Source of the DNA: Bolinopsis microptera
Lineage: Eukaryota; Ctenophora; Tentaculata; Lobata; Bolinopsidae
NCBI RefSeq assembly: GCF_026151205.1
Contig: NC_087074.1
Location: 19,452,740-19,512,739, forward strand
Length of the DNA stretch: 60,000 nt
Direction of reading: 5' to 3'
A program made the translations under genes and the position numbers. The stretch's first letter is position 1. Each line of letters begins with the position of its first letter. Shown one piece after another: positions 10,996-23,700 of the stretch. The notes under the pieces were generated by a model. That model saw only the letters and a program-made list of their open reading frames with translations. It searched no databases and had not been told where the DNA came from.

Positions 10996-11156
10996 GCCCG
11001 CGGATGTTAGAAATACAGCCAGGGTGACACTAACTAACATTTTAATAAAACAGCAGGGTTGAAAACTAGGCAACCAGGTTGAAATTTGTATAATAATTCT
11101 AATCACAGATTTGCTCCATAAATTATAAACATATTTCTCGTTTTAGGTTCAGGGAA

Positions 11157-13056
11157 ATGAGATTAAAAGACTTTTCTGCGCTTTGTTTTGACATGGACTT
11201 CACTCTTGTGAACTATTCTCTGAACAAATTCCTACCGATGGTGTACGATGTCACAGCCCAGTTTTTGGTTGAGAAAAAAGGGTATCCAAAGACTCTCAAA
11301 CATCGGGATGAGTCTGATGTAAGTCTATTTAACCAGTTTTCAGCATGTATATTGAATATTCTTTTGTACAATGTGACCAAAAATTAATTCCAAATGTTCA
11401 ACTCTGCAGCAAAGCAGTTTAAAGTTGTTTCAAAGATAAAGACTCAACAGTTCTACTTAAAGAGGCGAACATGTACATATTACCGAAGTCCAATCTTGTT
11501 TTATAATTTCTTTTTATTCAGCTGAAGCTGATTCGCCAGGGACTTATATTGGATAAAACAACACATCATTTCCTGGATATATCATCTACTGGTGAAGTCA
11601 TTTCAGCTTTTGACGGAAACAACTTTCTTAGCCACAAGAAGGTAAATCAAATCAAATAAAGGTACAAAATCTATTACCAGTCGTACAAATTGTATGATTG
11701 TTTTTTGATATTTCGGCACAAATGTCAGTATAGTCTCCCAGCCGTGTTTTGGGGGCCGAAATAGTTCTTAAAGATGTTTTTCATACATTTGTTTCACTCC
11801 GCTCCAGTTGCAGTCTGGTAGTGTTAAGCTTCATAACTATTTTCAATTTTTTCCTAACCTTCCTATACCATCGTAAATATCTTGGTCTTGTGTAAATGTA
11901 ATTGTACATCAAACAAAAACTTATCTGAGAGACCCTTGCCTATAACAGGCCTGATATAATGAGTGAATTCTATATTGAAGATATTTTAAAGTATCACAGT
12001 ACAGCTGGTTGACTATGTAGTAAAGTATTGAACTTAATATATATCAAAACAGCATAATTTCAGATATTGGAGCTCTATCCAGACAGAAGGTGGTCATATT
12101 TTGACACGTTTTACAAAGGGTTTGAATGTGATGTAGCTACTGTATCACATGATGAGCTACCTTACTTCTTTTACGACTCTGCGTTTGTATCTCCGGTTAT
12201 TCCAGTTATGGCCAAACACATGAAGTCTCTTAGCCGCTGTGAATCTGATTTCAGTGAAAAATGCAAAACTTTATACAAAGATACGTTGGAATCTTTTAAC
12301 TTTAATTTCCATCCAGATAACTTTAAGAGAAATACAGGCTTCTTTTTCCCAGAAATGATGAAAAATACCGATTTGTACATTGACAAAGCCTCCCCAAAAT
12401 TCAAGAACCGACTTAAAGAACTAAAAGATAATGGTGTAAAACTTGTACTGGTAACAGCATCACATGTTGATTATACTGAGCTCCTCATGAATTATTCATA
12501 TGGTTCCAATTGGAGGGAGTATTTTGATATTGTCTGTTGTCGAGCCCGCAAGCCAGGTTTCTTTACATCAAGTCCAGTTTCTCGTCCATTCTATCGATGG
12601 AACTTTAAAAACGACTCCATAGGCAATGAAACAATGCCAGAGTTAAACTGTAAGGATATATTTTTTGAAGGACATTGGACATGTGTGGACAAGTGGATCA
12701 AGTGTAACGCAACAAGACCAGGACGTGTCGCGTATGTTGGAGATTCTTTTAAATCAGATATCATTCCCACAAAACTGTTTACTTCTTGGGACCAAATGGC
12801 AATTGTTTGGGAGGGTCAGAAATATTTGAGAGAAAAATCTAGTGAAAAGCTTGATCACGTGAATAAAAAGGTCCACCTTGAAGAAAATGAGGAATGGGGA
12901 AGTTTCTTTGGAAGTGAGAAACAATTTACTATGACTGCTGGTAAATTGATGGCTCATTCTGATATTGTCTTTAGTAATGTTGAAAGTCTTGCTTCATTAG
13001 AAATGGATGAAAATTTTGAATCCGGTTGTTTTTACGATTTTGATCCCTATGAATAA
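11157..13056 (+). CDS. NT5DC1: 5'-nucleotidase domain-containing protein 1-like (HAD superfamily)
   Basis: Three exons join in frame: 11157-11318, 11522-11641 and 12064-13056, giving about 424 residues (human NT5DC1 is about 455). It has the haloacid dehalogenase motifs in order: DMDFTL near residue 13 (nucleophile and acid/base aspartates), VTASHVDYTELL (motif II), RKPGFF (motif III lysine) and GDSFKSDI (motif IV aspartates). WGSFF near the C-terminus is a further family landmark. The family is assumed to act on phosphorylated small molecules; the physiological substrate of NT5DC1 is not established to my knowledge. An acceptor-like TTTTAG lies ten bases before the ATG, so a 5' untranslated exon may lie upstream. 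The stop codon sits inside an AATAAA hexamer (13052-13057). Confidence 0.93.
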
Positions 13057-13569
13057 ACAGAAAACATTATTCGTTTAAGATTCATCAATATTATCACTAA
13101 ATCATTTCTGATATACTGTATTTATTATTATTTAGCTTTTTAGGCTTGATAAGCATGTATAGTTTAAATAATTTTTATATAGATTGCAATTTTTATAATT
13201 ATATATTGGGGGTTTGTATTCAAAATGCAGTATCTACTTGAAAAGATTGCTTGTTTATTTTTTATGTTAATACGATATTATTTAAAGTAAATAGCATGTT
13301 ATCAGACAATGTTATATCGTCATTAACTCACCATAGCAGTGCATCAGTCATTGAAATTAAGTTAAACCTAAACAGTAAGTTTTGAGGTTGTTAAAATACT
13401 GCAAAATCCACTTTCAGTAATATATCCTAAATTTAGCATGACGTGTTAAATGACACAGTTCATTTTAATGTTCTATCTGTTCAGGTCAGTTTAATCTTTT
13501 TTAAATAATCAGGCGACTATCTTAGCAGGAAAAATGTAGCCAGACAACGTCCTATAAAGTTGTAAAGCC

Positions 13570-13881
13570 ATGGCAGTCTCAAGAGTCATCACCTCCAAAC
13601 TACAGTCCCACTTCATACCCTCCTTCTTAGAAGTTATAAACGAGAGCTACATGCACAATGTTCCCAAAGGATCAGAAACTCACTTCAAAGTTCTGATAGT
13701 GTCAGAAAAGTTCGAGGGTACACCCCTAATAAAGAGACACAGAGAAGTTAACAGTTTGCTTGCGGAGGAGTTACAGGGTGGTGTTCATGCGCTGAGCATT
13801 GTTGCTAAAACTCCGACTCAGTGGGGTTCTGATCCTAATGTTGTGAAGAGTCCTCCATGTTTAGGGGGTTCTAAGTTGTGA
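13570..13881 (+). CDS. BOLA1: BolA-like protein 1
   Basis: A single 103-codon exon. The BolA fold is clear: an N-terminal helix (RVITSKLQSHF), NESYMHNVPKGSETHFKVLIV, FEGTPLIKRHREVN and the C-terminal VHALSIVAKTPTQW then SPPCLGGSKL, a close match to metazoan BOLA1. BOLA1 is a mitochondrial partner of monothiol glutaredoxin GLRX5 in iron-sulfur cluster handling; the conserved histidine in VHALS and the H of RHREVN are the expected cluster-ligand region. The N-terminus is short and gives no strong targeting signal by eye. The gene lies 514 bp after NT5DC1 on the same strand and shares nothing obvious with it. It has no intron although its neighbours do, which is not enough to suspect a retrocopy. 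Confidence 0.93.
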   Translation: MAVSRVITSKLQSHFIPSFLEVINESYMHNVPKGSETHFKVLIVSEKFEGTPLIKRHREVNSLLAEELQGGVHALSIVAKTPTQWGSDPNVVKSPPCLGGSKL

Positions 13882-14186
13882 ATCATTTTCAGGTTGATCA
13901 TTGTTTTTTATTTTAGAATCGTTTTTTTGTTTTGTTTGGGGTTTCTGTGACATGTTTTATTGAAAACTGTTCCGCTTCACAAAATGAGGAAGCATGATTA
14001 ATGGCATTCAGCTGTGAAAGTTAATTGGATCATAAGAATTATGAGCTGTATCCTGTACAGCACTAAATCTTTTATATCAAAGGGGAAGACGATCTATATT
14101 CATGTTTTTGTCATTTATTTATTACACTTGACTAGTTGTTCGTTAAAAATTTGTTGGCATTCAAATTCGAATTGACTTTGAATAGA

Positions 14187-14718
14187 CCTGTGACGGGGGG
14201 GATCAGGTACCAAGTGCCGGACATCACGTCGACTAAGTGTAGTTTTGGATATTTTTCACTAGACCCACCCACCCCCTTTGTGGTACTAACTGTTTTTTTG
14301 GATAATACGTAAGACACCCACCCCTTTTGCCGCCTTTTGCGGTACTAACTGTCGAAAAATCGTGGTACTAACTGTTTTTTGGTATATAGAATAAGATACC
14401 CACCCAGAAGTTGCTTTTTTTAAAGAGCTCATTTAATTTTTAAAGGAAGACTTTACAAAATTTTAAAAATTAAAAAAAAAACCCACAAAATTTTTTTTAA
14501 AAACCTCAAAACCCATTCCCAAAATTGAAATTTGAGGTAAAATGGGTTTTTTTGGGGTTAGACACCCCCTTTAGTACCATGTACTAACTGTTTTTCTGGA
14601 AAATGGGCAGTAGACCCACCAGTTAGTACCATGTACTAACTGTGTTTTTAGAAGAAAAAATGACCCACCCACCAACGTGATGTCCGGTACTAAGTGTATG
14701 ATCTCCCCCCGCCTGTGA
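14187..14718. mobile_element. MITE-like element, 0.52 kb, 7-bp target duplication
   Basis: The left end (CGGGGGGGATCA..., with GCCGGACATCACGT) is repeated inverted at the right end (ACGTGATGTCCGG ... GATCTCCCCCCG); the element is about 14194-14711. CCTGTGA flanks both sides (14187-14193, 14712-14718). The interior has several degenerate copies of GTACTAACTGTTTTT followed by ACCCACCC, so it is largely built from a short repeat. No coding capacity. Confidence 0.8.
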
Positions 14719-14790
14719 TGATATAAATTATAAATATTAGACGAAACAATTTTATCAATATAATATAATTTATCATTTCATTTAGTGAAT

Positions 14791-17700
14791 ATGGAGAGTG
14801 AGACTCCAGATAATATATTCGAGGATATGGAAAACGAAACTCCAGAACAAATATTCGAGGAGGAAATACTGGAGGAGGTCTCTGAGAAGGTTACTGAGAA
14901 AGAAGTACCAGTTGAGGCAGCTCAGAATGAGACACCTGACCAAGTTAAGGCAGTAGTGGAGGAAGCTGCAGAGAATGTACCTTCAGATTTTTTGTCTGAA
15001 GAAAAGCATGTTGAGTCAGCAGTGCAAATGGCTGCGCAGGAAGACGCTGAGATTGCCGATGAACAAACTGAAATTACTGAGAAAGGAGATGTAGAGGAGG
15101 CAGCGACTGATCAAGACGTTTCTCCATCCGAGGCTGAAGTGGAACCAGCAGAACCTGAGAAAGAGCCAGAAGAACAAATTGTCACAGAAGCTATAAAATG
15201 TACCGAAGAATCTGAGGATCTAGCTGAAGTTGCTGAGACAGGACATACCATCGAGACAGCAGATGCAATTGTTCCTGAAGCTGTCCACGAAGCAACAGAA
15301 CCAGCGGAGTCCCTCAGGACTGACGAGACTTTAGATAAGACCAGCTCAGACGAAGGCTCTGATAAGCCTGCGTCTGATGTGGAGATGACTGAGCTGACAG
15401 CTAGTAGTGATGATGGTTCAGTTGGAGAGATGCTAGGAGGGGAGGGTGATGGTGACATGGGTCCTGCCGAACCTGAGCTGATGGAAGTTGAGGAGTGCGT
15501 ATCTCAAGAAGAGGTAATTAATAGTTGTTTGAATTATAGTGGTTGTTGAGTTTTTAGGTTTGTTGACTTATATAAAGCAAAAGTGGAGTCTTTGATCTTC
15601 CAATTTCGTAATATCAAACAATTTAAACTGCGACTAACCGAACTCTTTGACCATAAAAGTGATAAACTCTTTTATAAAAGTTTAACTAAATTATTTTCCA
15701 CAGGATCTTCAAAACCTGACTACAATCGCCGTCTCAATAAACGGCAACGTGGTACAAGCCGAAGTGATCGAACAAGGAGATGAAGCTGTGATGGAGCCAG
15801 GGGAGGAGGCGGATGAAGAGGAGGAGCAGGCCACGGTGGAGGAGAACCAACACGACGAAACGGATATTGTAACGGAGATGCCGGAGACCACGACAGTGCC
15901 TCCCCATCCTCGACCTCAGGTGTTCGCTGAGATTATTGAAGAAGAAATCATTGAGGAGGAAACTGTTGAGGTAGGTTTTGTTTGAATTGGTTGTGCACAT
16001 TTGACATGTCAAGTGTCAATACATATTTTCAAGAGGTATCTACTGTTAACTTTGTTCTGTAAGTTCTCTATTGTATTTTATTAATCGACCATTTTTGCAT
16101 TCATATACCGTATTATGTACATAGTTGTACATATTTTATAGTAATATTTTTCTAGAATTAGCTCAATCACAACACACATAAGTCAACACCACCACCAACA
16201 CCCACACCAGGTGCTAAACAACAAGCCCTCCTCACAAGAGCCACCCCTCCACTACAAACACCTATCACCCTACTACACCACGGCCGGCTCTAACCACATG
16301 CACCAGCACTGTAACCCCGGGTTTCGTGCTGACAGCGGTTATCCGGGTCAGCCAGTACCTCAGCACTCACTCCGCCCTCCACTTCTTCACCACAACTACC
16401 ACCCACAATACCCCCAACAGCAACATATTTACTCACAGTCTGGGGGCCATGTTTATTCCGAACATTTTTCTTATTCTCACGATGATCAGCGTAATTGTAA
16501 TAATGTTGGCCGATGGTTGTTTGAGAAACCCAAAGAAAATGCAAATGTGAGCAAGTTTAGATTTTTAGAGATTCACACTAAATTCACGCTACCAACGATG
16601 TTCATTTTCATTCATGCGTTTTCGCCATTTCATTCACATAGTTTACTTTGAGGTGCTACCGTCGCGTAGGATACACTAGTATAGACAGTTCATATAATCT
16701 AATCTCCGGAGGGGTGCTCAGTGAAACCTCTAGAAGTAATGAAATATAAAGATCACAGAACCCTTATATTCTACAGATGATAAACAACCGCGAAGAGAAG
16801 CAAAGACACCAGTCAGACGACATTATTACCTCTCTGGACGCACCAGCCCCTCACTCCACCACTTCTAGGTACCCAGCTTAGTGTTTATTTGCTCTTCAGA
16901 AGTTCACACCTTTTGAAAGTCCTAGAAATGTTGCTAAAGTTTGTGCACATCCCTTTTCAGCTGCGCATATTATGATTATATTGTGTCTAAATATTTAGAA
17001 TATTCCCCGCTGGATTACAACTCACAACACCGTCACTCTTGGTTCTTGCCCTTTTTCACTCATAAGCAGTTTTAAAATTCCGTGTATTCAGGAGGCTACA
17101 AGCTCGAGAAGATGCAGCTAAACGCAAGGACGAGTCTATGTTACTTTCCACTAAGAAGATTATCGACAGTACAGATGATGTGCTCCGCTCTGCACAGGCT
17201 CTTTTGAAGAGTACTGAGAATAAGGATGGAGTGGAAGAATCAGCTGGAAAACAACCCAGCAGATACCCAGGTAAACCAATTAATTTACCTTCACTAAAAA
17301 CCCATTTTGGCCTACCTCTATTCTCGAGTCATGAGACACAGGCCAGGAAAGTGGAAACCATGTTTGAAAGATTGAATTACTCATAAATTTGTTTTCAGCT
17401 GGTGACATTTATCAGCCTCAGCCACGCGAAAAACGACAGAAGAAAAAGAAGTCTAAGGTATGCTAAATATGGTTGATTGTCTTACTTAGCAAGACTATTG
17501 CTAATTTTACCCGTACGTACACTGCGCGGCGCAATACATGTGAGAAACACCGATGCTTACATCTTTTGCTTAGAAATAAGTGCGCGTTTTCATGCAAAGT
17601 AAATATTGTCAGTGACCAATTAAGTTATAGTGGGGGCTTGCGATAGCATGCTTTAATCTTCCCGCGACTGGCATGAAATTTTGTTTTTACAAAAAATAAC

Positions 17701-20700
17701 ACATCACATCGAATTTTTCAGCCTGATCTCCAAAAAGAAAAGGAGATTGACCCAGATTACGATCCTGAAGACGATTTCGACGACAAAGAGTTCTTGTCTC
17801 CTAAAGGTACGGATGTGTGGAAAAAATCGATATATACCACTTCAAGACTCATATCTTGATTCTTTGTTGACCCTCAACTCAACAAAACCAATTTTCTCTT
17901 TTTTTTCATTATAGGTACATCGATGTCACTGTGATTTCATGAGTTTTGATGTTACAAAGAACCCAATTTTCGTAATAACCGTCTCAATTTTCAAATCTTA
18001 CCATTTTCAGATCTTGAGTCAGCAGCTTTCGCAAGCAGATTACCTGCCGATCGTATGACGAAACAGGAAGCCATTAGTTTCTCTGAAATTTTCAACGTGA
18101 AGGATTCCCAAGCTCACTTTCTTTACATTAGAAACAGACTGGTAAGTTGCTAGTGTTGCTTTTATATTGTCTTTTCAGCTTTCGACGTTATTGGGTCGAT
18201 CCATAATCCATAATCCATTCCGACAAGACCTTTCTTGATTCGTTCAATTGATACAATCAGAGGCTCATACACATTGAACGCCCGCCCCCTGGCCCTCCCA
18301 CATTATCTGATACATATTCTGTTAGTTGTTTGTCTGGTTGGAAGACCCGAAGAACAAGCTCACTGTTGAAAACGCTCTGCCCAGAATAGAGCCTCCTCAC
18401 AACGGTTTAAAATTAAACTATTATATTTGATTAATGACGACAATTATGGCAAAATATGTTATATATATTACTATTAAAAATCATTTGATTACTTCGGTTC
18501 AATAGCATTGACATACAATCACTGTTATTTGTACTGATGTGTCTTTTTCAGAGGATGAGGAGTTGGTAGAACGTGTTTATGAGTATCTGAACAGATACGG
18601 GTTTATAAACTTCGGAGTGTACGCCTCACCCAAACTCCCAGAACCCTCCTCGACCGCTCCTAAAGTTCTTGTTGTCGGTGCTGGTATATCAGGTAATACA
18701 GCGTATCAATTTTAGTTGATGACTGTGAGGGGGATGGAGCTATAAACTTTTTTCATCTCCTCGGATTAAGTAAAGCTATAATTACTGCACTGCACGTCAA
18801 CTAATTACATTTATTTAGGTCTTACAGCTGCAAGACAACTCCAAGAATTCGGAATTAACGTGGATGTTATCGAAGCTCGATCCGTTGTTGGCGGCAGAGT
18901 TTGCACCTTTAAAGACGGAAACTACGTTGCAGATCTGGGTGCAATGGTGGTAACAGGCCTTGGAGGGAACCCACTGGCAGTGCTCGCCAAACAGCTGAAC
19001 CTAGAATTGATGCCAATAAAACAAGATTGTCCGCTGTACGAATTTACAGGACAGATGGTTCCCAAAGAGCGTGATGAGCGGGTTGAGCGGGAGTTTAACA
19101 GGTTGTTAGAGGCTACAACCTACATGTCACACCAATTAAATGTGAACAGCATCAACGGTAGGCCGGTATCTCTTGGTCAAGCTCTGGAGATTATTATTAA
19201 GTTGCAGATAAGGCAGGTAAAGGAGAAGCAGCTGAAGCATGGGCGTGAGAGGTGCGAGATTCAGGAGAAGTTGAACCATATTCAGCAAGCATTGTTCCCT
19301 CTTCACGAGAAAATCAAAGACTCTCACTCCAAATACTTGGGTAAGCAGAACAGATCATGAATTTTATCTTATGAAAGGGTTTTAATGATCCACTTATTAA
19401 TTTCAGTAGACCAAGTTCTGTTGGCTTTCATTACCAATCTGTAATCGAAATGAGCTCACTTTCAAAACTTTTTCCTCAGAATTAAAAATGAAGCATGAGG
19501 AACTCTCAGACCAACTTGGTGAAGTTATCCGGGACCAAAAGGCCGAGTTTGAAGTCAAAGCAGCCTACAAGGTCATGTTGGAAACATTCGCTGAATACGA
19601 CGCTCTCTTGAAAGAACAACAAGAGCTTGAGGTTCAGTTGACAAAAATGGAGCAGATGGTCCCCAATGAGATTTACATGACCCCCCAAGAGAGACATGTT
19701 TTAGATTGGCATTGTGCCAACCTGGAGTTTGCAAATGCGGCCCCTCTCTCGGCACTATCTTTAAAACACTGGGACCAGGACGACGATTTTGAGTTTACTG
19801 GAAACCATCTCGTTGTTCATGACGGGTAAGGATTATTGTGTATTAATTTCTGGTAAAATCAGCAATATTTTTTATAAATAAAAAATTTAATTTCTAGAAC
19901 CTAATAGAAGTATACTATTTTTACTATTTTAAGCGATCTCGTATGCCTAATAATGTTATAACGTTATTTTTCAGGATGTCAACAATAACAGAAGCAATGT
20001 CCAAGGGTCTAAACATTCGCCACAATACCGCGTGTGTCGGCATCAAATACACGGACAGTGGAGTTGAAGTAGCGACAAGAGAAGTGAACCAAGTTAACAG
20101 CAGCTGGGCAACCAACACCACAAATACCATCACTGCAGATGCTGTGCTGTTGACAATCCCTCTGGGGGTTCTTAAGAAGGAGAAACTGAAGTTCGATCCG
20201 CCTCTGCCTGAGTGGAAGACGTCTGCTATCAAGAGGATGGGATTCGGCAACCTCAACAAGGTATTTTAGTTCTATTTTTTCTTAACAATAACATTCTCAT
20301 TTTTATTGTAAAATAAATAAAATATTGTATAATTAAATAACTTTATTAATTAACTTGATGGAAAAGAAAGAACTTCAACAATGTTAAACAATTACTGGCT
20401 TCTATTTTGGTTTTTCGAATTCATTCTGGGATATATCTGAAAAATGAAAATACGTTCTCAATATCTTTACTGTGAACATTGAACACACTCGTAAGACGCG
20501 GTCTTTGTACAATGTAATAGACTCATTGCTCATTACAATCCAGTATCTCCAAGCCACGATACAGCATAAGGACATAATATAAGGTGCAGCGGTAACCCGT
20601 GCTATGCTAATGTGAAAGAGGAGAGTCCGTTATCGTGACTATTCTTGGTCTTATGCACTTTGATACTCGATATCATCATTTTCATCCGTTGAGATATTAA

Positions 20701-23700
20701 TTTCCTTTTTGTAGTCAGTTGTTCTCTTCAATGATTCAAGACCTCTTCTGCTGTCTTTTTCATCTTTAAAGTCCTTTAACTGATCTTGCAGCTTTTTGAT
20801 GAGGGCATCATTCTCGACCTTTTCTTTCGAAAGTTTTTTGATTTGGAAATATTTTTTCACTGCATATACAACCAACCCTATACAAATCAATGTCATGAGA
20901 GATACAGCTAAGGAGGCATTCTTGTCCAAATTTTCGGTGTCTATCCTTTTGGTGTCGTTGACGGGACAGTTATTTTGAACAGTTATTTTGGGACAGGTAT
21001 TTTGAACTACAAGAGACTTGCAAGATAAATATACATCTTTGCTGTGGATACAATCATGGGACGTGGTGTAAGAACACGACTTCCAGTTCCCCTCACTGCA
21101 TATCACGTCGTCGAGAGCTACACGATATTCTGACTTCTCAAACGAAGTTCTCCAACTCTGTACTCCAGCATAACCCATCTCCCTACAAATAGCATCAGCG
21201 GAATTGTCACTAAAATAGTCACTGCAGACTGTACCACCATTATAAAGGAGTAGGAACTGTTGATGACCGGAGACTTGCGCTCCCGAGAAATTCACCAGAG
21301 CAAACGGGCTTCGATTTCCAGAACAATTGAGGAAAACATCTTTAGTGTGATCATTGCAAACTTGCAGCTTTATGGCGCTCCTTAACGAGCAAGATGACCA
21401 GTCATTTTCTAAACAAGTTAAAGTGTGAGAAAATATTTCATAATCCTCTTGAATTTTCCATATTTTACCGGAAACCCAAGATGACGCTCCCTCAAACCCC
21501 ATAAGTTTACAAACAGCGTGTGCGGCAGTGATATTGAAGTTGATATCGCATAAGGTGCCGCGATTATAGAGCAAAAGACCATTTTGTTGACTTGTAATGT
21601 AGTGTCCTGAAGCATCCACTAATTGGAATTGATCTGAAATATATCATGGTTTTGGTCCTAAGTTAATGGTACATGCTCGGAAATTAATTTGATCTTATTA
21701 AAAAACATTGAACTTCTAAAAATGTTCTCCAACCATTAAAAATGTTCTCCAAAAATGTATAGCAGAAAATCAAAGACTCTCACTCCAAATACTTGGGTAA
21801 GCAGAACATATCATATTTGAATGACCTTTAAAAGGTCTTTATTAGTTGTGATAGACTTGTTAATGGTGGATTTTGATTCTTCCCCGGGGAAGCTTGCGTA
21901 AAATTCTAATTTCGTCGTCATTTTTCCGGGAAAAATCTTTGTAAGTTGAAAGTGAAAATGGCTATGAAAGAGCCATAATAATTTGATTATCAATTTATAT
22001 AACAAAAAATGGTAATTTAAACGAATTCTTATCATATTGAGTTTTTTAATTACTGCTAAAACTCCCAATGCTTACTTTTTCTAATTCCAACGTCACGACA
22101 ACGTTTGTCTTTAGTATTAGATGACCAGAGAATGTTTCTCTTTAAACCATCAGTACTGTACAACACGACCTCATTGTCGTCCTGTACCACTAATTCTATG
22201 TCTTCAAAATGGCCTTCCGTATCAGTACTCCATACTTGACCATAGGATGGATCGTACAGCACCAAGTTACCGGCATCCTGGAAAAATCGGGAAATGGTGA
22301 TTCACATATTGCGTAATTATCATACTCACTCGCCCCCTCAGTAATCACTTTGAAACATAGTTTTGGTGTAGAAATAACGCCTAACCATTTTAAACCCCTC
22401 TTCCCCCTTTCTCTGAGTGATACCGTTGTAAATGAACGTAGTCACTAGTCGTATAGTTCACACTTCGCTTATTTTCAATATGAAGACATTTTCCAAACCT
22501 GCATTTCAAGTCCTCGGTCAATGCTTTTTCCCTCTGTGCCCGACGACCATAATGTTTCGTCATTCTCTGTACAGTAAAGTACTAGATTTCCATCTTGTTG
22601 CAACTCAAAATTAATCTTTCCATTCTTTGATGTAAGTTTGCGACCTTTCCTGAGTACCTCTGTCCTTCCTCTTTTTCGCACAATTCTATCGGATGTAATT
22701 GTAATATCTGAAACGGTAAGAATAGATGTATTTTCTCAGCCCGGGTTCATAATCAGTTTGTGGAATCTGGATCCTATGGCAATAGTTAAAAAACTTATAA
22801 AAAAGGCGCATCTCCCTTCCGTGACCCCGTTTTTTTCGCAAGTAAAATCCTTGGATTGATGCAGCGTTTCTTGGTATTAGTTAGCGCGATAATACAAACT
22901 GAGTGAAAGTGCAAAACACAGATTTTTAGATAGTAGATTTTATCAAGTTTTTGGTTAAAGTTTTTCTCATAAAACGATATTCCATAAAATAATTTTTTCT
23001 GTTAAAAAATATGCTAACTTGATGGCTCACCTGCTGCAGACATACCAATCAGCGTTACTAACAACAAAAACATGGCACTAATCGAACAACTGCGGCGATC
23101 GTGTCTGATTTTCATGATTATCATCTGCTATATGTACAGTTCTAGGGGTTTACATTAAAATATATTATATAATACAAATGCGATGGTAATCTCTCGATAA
23201 CACCATCTCTAGTAAATTGTAGCGTTTTAATAACTTAATTGTTCTATGATTTATCGTTGTACTTCTAACTCAACTTAGGTACATTTTATGTATGTTCGTT
23301 ATCTCAATAATTATCTCAATTAAGAAAATTTCAACTTTTGAAGTGAAGGCAAAACATGCATAATATCATGTACTAATGAAGAGCATAAATACTACTAAAA
23401 TCGGCAAGCATTAACAACCTATTTACAACTAACTACTAAGACAACAGTAAGAGAACAGACCTGAACAGACCTGATTACATCTACACTCTACAGCGTTACA
23501 CTAAAAACTCGATCAGAGCATATTATTACATACGGAGTGTTATGTTACAGAATTTAACTCAGTATGAAAGTACAAGTTGGTTACATGTGGCTGACAGTGA
23601 CTTGTTCTCTATAATAATAATAAGATTAAGCTTATTTGCTGATTCGATGTCTGCAAAAAACCCTTGGCCTTGAGCACGTCTTATATTACATTTAAATTTT

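Noticed and set aside
12171-12404. Minus-strand frame in the NT5DC1 exon
   Set aside because: Antisense shadow of a strongly conserved coding exon.
15111-15458. Ser-rich minus-strand frame
   Set aside because: It is the antisense shadow of the Glu/Ala-rich LSD1 N-terminal exon.
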